14,470 nt of DNA, taken from NCBI GenBank assembly GCA_964427175.1, contig CAYRTP010000045.1, positions 1-14,470 on the forward strand, read 5' to 3'. Source of the stretch: CAMEON01 sp964427175 (GTDB taxonomy: Bacteria; Bacillota; Clostridia; Oscillospirales; CAG-272). The translations under genes were made by a program, and so were the position numbers. Below the pieces are notes generated by a model. The model saw nothing but the letters and a program-made list of their open reading frames with translations, ran no database searches and had not been told where the DNA came from. Shown here piece by piece: positions 6,278 to 13,270 of this stretch (position 1 is the first letter of the stretch; every line of letters begins with the position of its first letter).

Positions 6278-8011
6278 ATGAAAAACAATCAAGAAAAGCT
6301 CACCGATGCCTTCGGTATGCTCCGAGAAGACACCCTGCAGGCCTGCGTAGGCGATCCGCCCGTTCCCTACCGCACAGCCAACTGCGGCGTGGCGCGCCGT
6401 CGGGTCGCGGTCCTACTGGCCGCTTGCCTGACCTTTGCTCTGCTGACCACAGCTCTGCTCGTCCTCCCCTTCCTCCGCGCCGAGGACCCCGCTGTTCCCA
6501 CCACCGACACGGCCGAGGCTCCCCCTGCGGCCGAGCTGTCCTGGTACGATGCCCCCCTGGTCCACGTACAGGTCCTGGCCCTGGAAAAAGATGACGTGGA
6601 AAACCACGCCGACGAGCTGACCATGACCGAAAATCAAGACATTTCGGTGGTCAAGGGCAACCGACTGGTAGACCAGCAGGTGTACGTTCTGTTCCGATTG
6701 GAGGAAGGCGAGACCCTGACCGCCACCTCCCGCAACATGGCCATCGCCCACACCACTCTGAACGCGCCGGACATCTACCCCATTTACGAATCCATGACCT
6801 GGGAGGAGAGATTCCTGCATTTCTTCTCCATACACTGGTTCAACGTCGGCATAGCCGGCCCCTCCATTGAGATCGACTCCTCCGAGGCCTTCCTGACCTG
6901 GGGCGGAAACCGCTACTACGCCGAAAATCCCCTGGTCATGACCCCCGACGAGGATTTCATCGACTTTGTCCTCCGCGACAGCGAGGGCCGCATCACGGGC
7001 GCGGGAAGCGTTTATCTCGGCAACCGCAAGCTGGTCGAGAATACCGAGAGCCGCTACTACGACGCGGTTTCCATCAGCCGCGGCAAGGTGCTGGGCTCGG
7101 TACGGTTTGACAATCCCGATGCCGTGACCGAGGAGCAGGTGGAGGCCTTCCTGGAGTCCCTCCACGAGCAGGCCGAGGATCTGCGGAAGACCCTGTTCGA
7201 CGATCCCACCATGAGCGAGTGCTTCAACATAGCCCTGGCCGACCTCATCAACACCCATTACAGCCACCTGGACAACTTCGCCATGTCCTGGAGCAGTTCC
7301 CTCTACGACAATTACATCCGTCTGACCATTTACGAGGAGGTCGAGGATCGACAGATCTCCACCGACTACCTGCTCATGGAGGATGGGACCTGGGGCGAGA
7401 TCGACCGAAAGATCTCCTTCTGCGAGTATTGCGGCGTACAGGTGGCCGCCTGCAGCCATTACCAGATCGAGCACATCCGCTACCTGCTGACCGACGGGCG
7501 GGTCATGGACGTTCACAACGGCATCATCAACAACCACGGTGCCCGCACCCTGGTGAAGGTCACCGACACCACCTACAAGCCCTGCACCGAGCACGACCTC
7601 ATCGTAGCCCTGATGACCAAGGATTGCCCCATGGTGGAGCCTGTCTATCAGGCCTACATGGCCATCAAGTCCGAGCTGGGTGAGGAGACCTACGCCTTTG
7701 ACATCAGCCGATTCATTCGATTCCGGAGCGGAGCCATCCAATGGAACCGCTACACCGTCCTGGAGGTCAGAGTGGGCGACGGAGGCGATTTCCACACGTA
7801 TTTCGTCCTCGAAAACGGGGACTACGCCGAGCTGGATTCCATCCGCTACGGTTGCTCGGCCTGTGATTACACCACCCCAAGCGAAGCCTCCATTGAGGCC
7901 CACGGCCACGGGAACACGGCCATGGTCTACATCCTGAAAAACGGAGGCCGCTATACCGTCCAAGACGGCATGATCGACAGAGTTGCCCACGAGCCTGTGT
8001 ACACCCCGTAA
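6278..8011 (+). CDS. Single-pass membrane protein with duplicated Cys-rich outer modules; candidate anti-sigma factor
   Basis: The 577-residue protein is not a family I can name. Residues 1-40 are a short, charged, presumably cytoplasmic tail with an LTDAFGMLREDTLQA helix. Residues about 43-66 are a strongly hydrophobic membrane segment preceded by RRR, which predicts that the rest lies outside. The outer part has a Thr/Pro/Ala linker (70-85) and a long mixed domain. Two similar modules follow, roughly residues 330-425 and 455-570. Each runs: strand, LxMEDGTWGEID or LENGDYAELD, a Cys-x2-Cys pair (C382/C385; C526/C529), His residues, then a strand such as RYLLTDGRVMDVHNGIIN or VYILKNGGRYTVQDGMID. 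The ATG at 6278 has AAAGGAG seven bases upstream; the frame upstream of it lies inside the sigma gene. Position directly after an ECF sigma gene, a short inner tail and one membrane span fit an anti-sigma or signal-sensing partner (inference). It could instead be a sigma-controlled surface protein. A terminator follows. Confidence 0.75.
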   Translation: MKNNQEKLTDAFGMLREDTLQACVGDPPVPYRTANCGVARRRVAVLLAACLTFALLTTALLVLPFLRAEDPAVPTTDTAEAPPAAELSWYDAPLVHVQVLALEKDDVENHADELTMTENQDISVVKGNRLVDQQVYVLFRLEEGETLTATSRNMAIAHTTLNAPDIYPIYESMTWEERFLHFFSIHWFNVGIAGPSIEIDSSEAFLTWGGNRYYAENPLVMTPDEDFIDFVLRDSEGRITGAGSVYLGNRKLVENTESRYYDAVSISRGKVLGSVRFDNPDAVTEEQVEAFLESLHEQAEDLRKTLFDDPTMSECFNIALADLINTHYSHLDNFAMSWSSSLYDNYIRLTIYEEVEDRQISTDYLLMEDGTWGEIDRKISFCEYCGVQVAACSHYQIEHIRYLLTDGRVMDVHNGIINNHGARTLVKVTDTTYKPCTEHDLIVALMTKDCPMVEPVYQAYMAIKSELGEETYAFDISRFIRFRSGAIQWNRYTVLEVRVGDGGDFHTYFVLENGDYAELDSIRYGCSACDYTTPSEASIEAHGHGNTAMVYILKNGGRYTVQDGMIDRVAHEPVYTP

Positions 8012-8028
8012 AAGACTCCGCTATCCCT

Positions 8029-8060
8029 GCCCCATCCCCGTCTGACGGGGGTGGGGCTTT
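8029..8060 (+). terminator. Intrinsic terminator of the sigma factor operon
   Basis: An 11-bp G+C stem (8029-8039 with 8047-8057, one G-T pair) is followed by a TTTT run. It lies 18 bases after the stop of the membrane-protein gene. Confidence 0.88.
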
Positions 8061-8080
8061 TCGATTTTCCATTCCTAATA

Positions 8081-8260
8081 CCAATGGGGCAGGGGCCCCA
8101 TGGTGATGCCCTCTATGGCACCTGGTATCCCCTCGCTCCCCTGTAATCCCTTTTTCAAAGTTTTTGGGATTCTTAAGGGCCTCGCAAACTTCGCCGCAGG
8201 CGAATTTGCACCGAGCGAAGCGAGGAGGTTTCCAAAAGGCCTGACAGGCTTGCCTGTCGG
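8081..8260. repeat. Dispersed palindromic repeat, copy A (with extra hairpin)
   Basis: This repeat occupies most of the 430-base gene-free spacer 8012-8441. Positions 8081-8181 align along their length with 12678-12780: shared CCAxTGGG, CAGGGGCCCC/CAGGGCCCC, CACCTGGTA/AACCTGTTA, TTTTTGGGATTCT and AAGGGxC, roughly two thirds identical by eye. In copies B and C a 30-base palindrome follows. Here its two halves (TTAAGGGCCT and AGGCCT) are separated by about 50 bases that fold as a nested hairpin (CCTCGC/GCGAGG around TTCGCC-GCA-GGCGAA). A further hairpin, GACAGGC-TT-GCCTGTC, lies at 8243-8258. Positions 8261-8340 are A+T-rich and featureless. Confidence 0.65.
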
Positions 8261-8352
8261 ATGCCAGGAGGCACGCTCCCCTAATTATAAATTTTCTATT
8301 TGCAAATTCGTATAAATCCCGCCGCAAAACCGCAAAAACTTTGACAAATCCC

Positions 8353-8382
8353 TTGACAAGTCTCGATCATTTGTGCTATAAT
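8353..8382 (+). promoter_or_regulatory. Extended -10 sigma-A promoter for the ABC exporter
   Basis: TTGACA (8353-8358), 18 bases, and TATAAT (8377-8382) preceded by TG at 8374-8375 (extended -10). A second TTGACA at 8341-8346 is 12 bases further upstream and too far from this -10. The expected start is near 8389, giving a leader of about 53 bases. Confidence 0.88.
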
Positions 8383-8441
8383 AATATGAGTTTTTTATTT
8401 GATCAGCATCGAGAATTTTATGTGAAAGGTGGTTTATCCAA

Positions 8442-10562
8442 ATGCCTCCAGGACCTCCTCCCGGCGCACGGTTTCAGTACGCCAAGGTCACGCCTCCCAA
8501 AAACGTAGCCGATCTTCCCCGCTACCTCCGCGAGCTCCTCGGCGGATTCTTTGTCCGCATGGGCTACATCTTCCAGCTGGTCTGGAAAACGGGACCGTGG
8601 ATCCTGTTTGCCATGATGTTCTTCGCCATTTTCCAGGGCATCATGCCTGTGGTGGGCTCCAAGATCTCCGAAGCCGTGCTCAACGAGCTCCAATCCCAGT
8701 ACGGGCTGTTCTTCGGCAAGGATTTTTCGGACTTCTTCGGCCATACCGTGTTCTTTTTGCTGATTTTCATGTTCTCCTACAACATTCTGAACAGCATCGT
8801 CGGCACCCTCAAGAACACCGTCACCCGCATCGCGGGCGAGCTGGTGGTGCGGACGGTCAAGCTGGAGATCATGAACAAGGCCAAGGAGCTGGACCTCTGT
8901 GCCTTCGACCTCCCCGCCTTCTACGAGAAGCTGGAAAACGCCAACCGTGAAGCGGGTATGCGTCCCATCCAGATCCTCTCCTCCACCTTCTCCATGGTCA
9001 GCACCATCATCACCTTCATCTCCTTCGTGGTCATCCTCGCCGCCGAGCTGTGGTGGGCCGCCCTGGTCATGGTGCTGGTGTCGGTGCCCTCGGCCATCAT
9101 CAATTTCTACTACCGCCGCAAGAACTTCCAGTATATGCGCCGCCGCTCCAAGGACCGCCGCCAGATGGACTACTACTCCGACCTCATGGTCAACAAGGAC
9201 ATGGTCAAGGAGATCCGTATGTTCGATCTGTCCGACACCTTCATCGGCCGCTACCGCGAGACCTTTGACCGCTACTACGCGGGCATCCGCGCCCTCATCC
9301 TCACCGAGAACGCCTGGCACGTGGCCATCACCATCGTATCCGCGGTGGTCAACTGTGCCTTCTACGCCTGGTTCGCCTACCGCGTGGTCACGGGCGGCTA
9401 TCAGATCGGTACCTACTCCCTCTACACGGGAGCCCTGGGGCAGATCGCGGGCCAGGTCGGCTCCCTGATCTCCATCTCGGCCACCATCTACGAGGGTACC
9501 CTGTTCATCGACAACCTGACCTCCTTCCTCAAGGAGGAGCCCACCATCGTCCCCATCCCCGTGGAGGGACGGGAGGAGGAGGGCCCTCTGAAGGTCAACC
9601 ACGGCCAGGCTCACACCATCGAGTTCCGCCACGTCAGCTTCATCTACCCCGGCACCGAACGCAAGGTGCTGGATGACGTGAACCTGCTCATCCGTCCCGG
9701 GGAGACCTTGGTGCTGGTGGGACTGAACGGCGCGGGCAAGACCACTCTGCTCAAGCTGCTGACCCGTCTGTATGATCCCACCGAGGGTACCATCCTGTTG
9801 GACGGCGAGGACATCCGTTCCTACGACGTGAAGGACCTGTACCGTATGTACGGCATCATCTTCCAGGACTTCGGCAAGTACGCCGTCAGCGTCACCGAGA
9901 ACATCCGCTTTGGTGACATCAACAAGGAAGTCAACCCCGAGGCCATCCGCAAGGCCGCCGAGGAGGCCGATGCCACCGACTACATCTCCCACCTGCCCGA
10001 GGGCTTCGACACCCCCCTCATGCGGATTTTTGAGGAGCAGGGCATTGAGCTGTCCATCGGTCAATGGCAGAAGCTGGCCATCGCCCGCGCCTTCTACAGC
10101 GACTCGGACGTGCTGATCCTGGACGAGCCCACCGCTTCCCTGGACCCCATGGCCGAGCAGGAGATCTTCAACCAGTTCGACCGCTTGCGGGCCGACAAGA
10201 CCACCATTTTCGTATCCCACCGACTCTCCTCGGCTACCGTTGCCTCCAAGATCGCGGTTTTGGAGTACGGCAAGCTCATTGAGGAGGGTGACCACCGCCA
10301 GCTCATGGCCAAGCGGGGCCGCTACTACGAGCTGTTCTCCACCCAGGCCAAGCGCTACGTCACCGAAGGCGAGGCAGTCCTGGAGGAGGTTCCCGAAGAC
10401 GTCAGACCTCACCGCGCCCCCCCGCAGGGCGGGCATCCGCATGGGATGCCGCCCCACGGTATGCCGCCTCATGGAGACCGTCCGCAAGGAGGACCGCCCC
10501 GCGAAGGGCATCCTCACGGCGGCCGTCCTCCCATGGGAGCGGGCAGACGCGGAGATTCATAA
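8442..10562 (+). CDS. ABC exporter half-transporter with His/Pro/Gly-rich C-terminal tail
   Basis: The 706-residue protein fuses a membrane domain (about residues 45-360, several hydrophobic segments, type IV exporter layout) to an ATPase domain (about 390-625) and should act as a dimer in the cytoplasmic membrane. ATPase motifs: Walker A GLNGAGKT (427-434), Q-loop FQDF, signature LSIGQ (537-541; the usual LSGGQ has Gly for Ile), Walker B VLILDEP (557-563), D-loop SLDP, switch His593. The FQDF and LSIGQWQK wording resembles exporters of peptides such as lantibiotics, but no precursor peptide or modifying enzyme lies nearby, so the cargo is unknown. The extra tail (about 656-706) holds seven His among Pro and Gly, with a tandem GMPPH; the N terminus is also Pro/Gly-rich. 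The start follows AAAGGTGG with a 9-base spacer. It may be read together with the aspartokinase gene 41 bases downstream, although a TATAAT at 10565-10570 with a poor -35 could serve that gene alone. Confidence 0.92.
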   Translation: MPPGPPPGARFQYAKVTPPKNVADLPRYLRELLGGFFVRMGYIFQLVWKTGPWILFAMMFFAIFQGIMPVVGSKISEAVLNELQSQYGLFFGKDFSDFFGHTVFFLLIFMFSYNILNSIVGTLKNTVTRIAGELVVRTVKLEIMNKAKELDLCAFDLPAFYEKLENANREAGMRPIQILSSTFSMVSTIITFISFVVILAAELWWAALVMVLVSVPSAIINFYYRRKNFQYMRRRSKDRRQMDYYSDLMVNKDMVKEIRMFDLSDTFIGRYRETFDRYYAGIRALILTENAWHVAITIVSAVVNCAFYAWFAYRVVTGGYQIGTYSLYTGALGQIAGQVGSLISISATIYEGTLFIDNLTSFLKEEPTIVPIPVEGREEEGPLKVNHGQAHTIEFRHVSFIYPGTERKVLDDVNLLIRPGETLVLVGLNGAGKTTLLKLLTRLYDPTEGTILLDGEDIRSYDVKDLYRMYGIIFQDFGKYAVSVTENIRFGDINKEVNPEAIRKAAEEADATDYISHLPEGFDTPLMRIFEEQGIELSIGQWQKLAIARAFYSDSDVLILDEPTASLDPMAEQEIFNQFDRLRADKTTIFVSHRLSSATVASKIAVLEYGKLIEEGDHRQLMAKRGRYYELFSTQAKRYVTEGEAVLEEVPEDVRPHRAPPQGGHPHGMPPHGMPPHGDRPQGGPPREGHPHGGRPPMGAGRRGDS

Positions 10563-10603
10563 ACTATAATCAGTAAATCAACCCGAAAAAAGGAGACCAT
10601 ATC

Positions 10604-11929
10604 ATGTCTGTCAAAGTTGTGAAGTTCGGCGGCAGCTCTCTTGCCGATGCCGAGCATTTCCGTCAGGTCGCGGCCATTATCAAGGCTGACCCCACCCGCC
10701 GTTACGTAGTTCCCTCGGCTCCCGGCAAGCGGGAAAAGAGCGACACCAAGGTCACCGATATGCTCTATCGTTGCTACGACCTCATCAAGTCCCGTTCCTC
10801 CATGGAGTCCATCGACCACTGCTACAACGAGATCCGTGCCCGCTACACCGGCATCATCGCCGATCTGGGCTTGGACTACGACATCAACGGCGAGCTGGAC
10901 TACATCAAGAACGCCATGCTTCACGCCGCCGGCCGCGGCTACACCGCCAGCCGCGGTGAGTATCTGAACGCCCTGATCCTGGCCAAGTACCTGGGCTTCG
11001 ATTTCATTGACGCTGAAAACGTCATCTTCTTCAAGGAGAACGGCACCCTGGACGAGGAGCGCACCAACGCCGAGCTGACCGCCGAGCTGGAGAAGCACCA
11101 GTACGCCGTCATTCCCGGCTTCTACGGCGGCACTCCCAACGGCACCGTCAAGACCTTCTCCCGCGGTGGCTCCGACATCACCGGCTCCATCGTAGCCCGC
11201 GCCGCCAAGGCCGATCTCTACGAGAACTGGACCGACGTTTCGGGCTTCATGATGGCGGATCCCCGCATCATTGACAACCCCTGCATCATCAAGGAGATCA
11301 CCTACCGTGAGCTCCGCGAGCTGTCCTACATGGGTGCGACCGTGCTTCACGAGGACGCGGTATTCCCCGTTCGCTCCGCGGGCATTCCCATCAACATCCG
11401 CAACACCAACCGTCCCGAGGACGAGGGCACCATGATCGTTTCCCATTCAACGGGCTACGATTCCGAGCACGTCATCACGGGTGTAGCGGGCAAGAAGGGC
11501 TTCTCGGTTCTGACCATCGAGAAGGACATGATGAACGCCGAGGTAGGCTTCGGCCGCAAGGTCCTGGAGGTCTTTGAGGAAAACGAGATCTCCTTTGAGC
11601 ACCTGCCCTCGGGTATCGACACCATGAGCGTGGTGGTGCCCACCACCACCCTGGAGGGCCGCCGCGAGAAGCTGATGAACGCCATCGTCCGCGCCGTCCG
11701 TCCCGACAGCGTATTCATTGAGGACGGCCTGGCCCTCGTGGCCGTGGTCGGCCGCGGTATGGTCAAGGCCAAGGGTACTGCCGCCCGCGTCTGCGATGCC
11801 CTCGCCAACGCCGACGTCAACATCCGTATGATCGACCAGGGCTCCTCCGAGCTCAACATCATCGTCGGCGTAGACGAAGACGAATACGAAGACGCTCTCC
11901 GCGCCGCTTACAGCGAGTTTGTGCATTGN
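10604..11929 (+). CDS. lysC: Aspartate kinase (3' end touches assembly gap)
   Basis: The 441 visible residues are a nearly complete monofunctional aspartokinase, which phosphorylates aspartate in the first step toward lysine, threonine and methionine. Seen: KFGGSS (residues 7-12), VPSAPGKR (the VSAPGK region), SRGGSD (186-191), DVSGFMMADPRI (211-222) and two C-terminal ACT-type regulatory stretches (about 295-365 and 375-441, including ELNIIVGV), which imply allosteric control by an end-product amino acid. The start has AAAAAAGGAG eight bases upstream. The last legible codon is CAT (11924-11926), followed by TG and the first N. If that N is A, the protein ends at residue 441, a normal length; so the gene is probably intact and only its final base is masked. 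No lysine riboswitch is possible in the 41-base leader. The feedback amino acid cannot be read from the sequence. Confidence 0.94.
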
Positions 11930-11938
11930 NNNNNNNNN
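11929..11938. other. Assembly gap (10 N)
   Basis: Exactly ten N bases, the style of a scaffold join of unknown true size. The sequence on the two sides may not be adjacent in the genome. Any terminator of the aspartokinase gene is lost here. Confidence 0.97.
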
Positions 11939-11986
11939 CTAAAACTTTACTAAAAGTGGCTATTGGGGCAGTTTAACTGCTGACGG

Positions 11987-12115
11987 ATGGATATCCCACG
12001 TCAGCGGGGCCCCATCCCCGCGGGTGAGTTGGGGAACGCCGGGGCTCTGCATATCGAACAAGGTCGTCGAGACCCAATTAAGGAATTTCTTGAAAAAGGA
12101 TGGAAAAGAACATGA
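11987..12115 (+). pseudogene. Possible 3' remnant of an unknown gene, coupled to the next gene
   Basis: A 42-codon frame (starting MDIPRQRGPIPAGELGN, ending FLEKGWKRT) stops with TGA at 12113-12115, so its last four bases (ATGA) overlap the ATG at 12112. The codons look protein-like, but there is no good ribosome site at 11987 and stops occur in frame further upstream (TGA at 11981-11983, TAA at 11951-11953). The other two frames are open over parts of 11939-12060. It may be the broken end of a longer gene whose body was lost in the gap, or a chance frame. I do not recognise the product. Confidence 0.3.
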
Positions 12116-12462
12116 AACAAGAACTCATTTCGTGGTTGGCTCCCCATTTTCACGCCCTCCCCGCCACAGTCAAGGCCCTCTGCCTCAACCTGTATGAAGG
12201 AGAAAATGAGGGCGAATTTGATGCCCAGCTGATCGGCTGCGCATCCTATGACCGAGAAGATCCCGATTGGGCTTGCCACGATGTCTACACAACAGGCGAG
12301 GAGCTGTTGGGCTTCACCGCCGATGATTGGGAGGCCGCGTTGGACTATATGCTGGAGCTGATGGACGAAATCATCCGCGAAGGAATCCTGCCCCGAACGA
12401 TTGAGTATGTAGCCGTCGGTTTTGTGGACGGCGATTTGGAAGAAGTCTACTGCAAAGACTGA
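12112..12462 (+). CDS. Small acidic hypothetical protein
   Basis: The 116-residue protein is soluble, very acidic and rich in Trp/Tyr, with no signal peptide. I cannot assign a family. Visible blocks are KQELISWLAPHF, a strand LCLNLYEGENEG, DWACHDVYTT, a helix DWEAALDYMLELMDEII and a C-terminal VAVGFVDGDLEEVY. The size, acidity and position after a possible broken gene are like immunity proteins of polymorphic toxin systems (inference only). An ATG at 12100 would add four residues but directly abuts the AAAAAGG ribosome site. The ATG at 12112 is 12 bases from that site and overlaps the stop of the preceding frame, so it is preferred. A strong terminator follows the stop. Confidence 0.7.
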   Translation: MKQELISWLAPHFHALPATVKALCLNLYEGENEGEFDAQLIGCASYDREDPDWACHDVYTTGEELLGFTADDWEAALDYMLELMDEIIREGILPRTIEYVAVGFVDGDLEEVYCKD

Positions 12463-12473
12463 CCCTTCCGCAA

Positions 12474-12523
12474 AAATAGGGAGAACGGTTCCCTCTCGGG
12501 AAAACCGTTCTCCCTATTTCTAT
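12474..12523 (+). terminator. Intrinsic terminator after the small acidic protein gene
   Basis: A perfect 17-bp stem (12474-12490 with 12503-12519) with a 12-base loop. The A-rich 5' side and T-rich 3' side make it usable in both directions. Confidence 0.9.
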
Positions 12524-12531
12524 TGCATACT

Positions 12532-12625
12532 GTAGGGCGGGGGCTTGCTCCCGCCGTCATCACCAAGAAGCCCACGTATACCCCTCCTTTGAGAGCATTT
12601 CGGCGGGAGCAAGCCCCCGCCCTAC
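12532..12625. repeat. 25-bp perfect inverted repeat (possible MITE-like element)
   Basis: The arms 12532-12556 and 12601-12625 are exact reverse complements over 25 bases, G+C-rich, beginning GTAGGGCGGGGGCTTGCTCC. They enclose a 44-base centre with no gene. The right arm is followed by GTTTTTT. This is the second large stem within 150 bases in a 373-base gene-free spacer (12463-12835); the first is the terminator just upstream. The form suggests a dispersed non-autonomous repeat rather than a second terminator. Confidence 0.7.
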
Positions 12626-12677
12626 GTTTTTTCAGAGAATCAGGGCACGGCGATACCAAATCCTGCCCCCAAATAAA

Positions 12678-12822
12678 CCAGTGGGCAGGGCCCCACGGTG
12701 ACGCGCGCTACGCAACCTGTTACCCTCTCGGCACTCTACAATCCCCTATTTAAAAGTTTTGGGGATTCTCAAGGGGCTTTTGCAAAAGCCCCTTGAGCGG
12801 GGGCCAGGGGCAGAGCCCCTCG
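12678..12822. repeat. Dispersed palindromic repeat, copy B
   Basis: The first 100 bases align with copy A (8081-8181). They end in a perfect 30-base palindrome (12768-12797, CTCAAGGGGC... and its complement) and a second hairpin AGGGGC-AGA-GCCCCT (12806-12820). The palindrome and hairpin match copy C in inverted orientation. Copy B lies 13 bases beyond the HIT gene stop and may serve as its terminator on the minus strand. Confidence 0.75.
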
Positions 12823-12835
12823 TTCCCCCGCTCTC

Positions 12836-13174
12836 TTACGCCATCTCCTCAGACAGCTTCTTGCCGCCCAGGAGGTGGAAGTGGAGGTGCTTGACCGTCT
12901 GGCCGCCGTCCTCACCGCAGTTGGTGATGACGCGGTAGCCGTTTACGAGGCCTTCAGCGGCGGCGATCTTGGGGATGGCCTCAAAGATGCGGGCCACGTA
13001 GGCGGAGGTGCCGGCGGTCACCTCGTCGGCGGAGGCCATGTGGGCCTTGGGGACGATGACGATGTGGGTGGGAGCCATGGGCGCGATGTCGCGGAAGGCG
13101 TACACCATCTCGTCCTCGTACACCTTCTTCGAGGGGATGTCCCCCGCAATGATCTTGCAGAATAAGCAATCCAT
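12836..13174 (-). CDS. HIT family hydrolase (HINT type)
   Basis: The 112-residue cytoplasmic protein belongs to the histidine triad family. HINT-type members hydrolyse purine nucleoside phosphoramidates such as AMP-lysine or AMP-NH2 adducts. Seen: CLFC (Cys3, Cys6) at the N terminus, a zinc-site pattern shared by many bacterial members, PKAH (His45), and the catalytic triad motif HLHFHLL with His96, His98 and His100. The length is typical of a complete single-domain member. The frame is open upstream to 13259, but that part covers the promoter. The ATG at 13174 has AAAGGA 11 bases upstream. It is a single-gene unit divergent from the methyltransferase gene, with repeat copy B directly after the stop. 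Confidence 0.94.
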   Translation of the reverse strand: MDCLFCKIIAGDIPSKKVYEDEMVYAFRDIAPMAPTHIVIVPKAHMASADEVTAGTSAYVARIFEAIPKIAAAEGLVNGYRVITNCGEDGGQTVKHLHFHLLGGKKLSEEMA

Positions 13175-13211
13175 AATTTTCAATTCCTTTCGGGAGTTTT
13201 TTGACTCTTTT

Positions 13212-13240
13212 ATTGTACACCCAAATCGGGAGAATGTCAA
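13212..13240 (-). promoter_or_regulatory. Sigma-A promoter for the HIT gene
   Basis: On the minus strand TTGACA (13240-13235) and TACAAT (13217-13212) are separated by 17 bases. The expected start is near 13205, about 31 bases before the ATG. No comparable plus-strand promoter was seen for the methyltransferase gene in 13175-13270. Confidence 0.88.
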
Positions 13241-13270
13241 GAACTTTCCGAAAATTCAAGGAGGCACTTC

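Noticed and set aside
8100..8315. Small plus-strand frame of 71 codons in the spacer
   Set aside because: It lies wholly inside repeat copy A and the A+T-rich spacer, and has no ribosome site.
8418..10517. 699-codon minus-strand frame opposite the ABC exporter
   Set aside because: Composition is that of an antisense translation of a G+C-rich gene (Gly, Val, Asp, His runs), and the plus-strand gene has every ABC motif and a promoter.
8442..10562. Lantibiotic or other peptide-export cluster
   Set aside because: The ATPase motifs resemble peptide exporters, but no precursor peptide, protease domain or modifying enzyme was found on either side.
10563..10603. Lysine riboswitch or attenuator before aspartokinase
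   Set aside because: The 41-base leader is far too short for a lysine riboswitch and contains no terminator stem.
12523..12753. Small plus-strand frame of 76 codons after the acidic protein gene
   Set aside because: It runs through the 25-bp inverted repeat and repeat copy B, and has no ribosome site.
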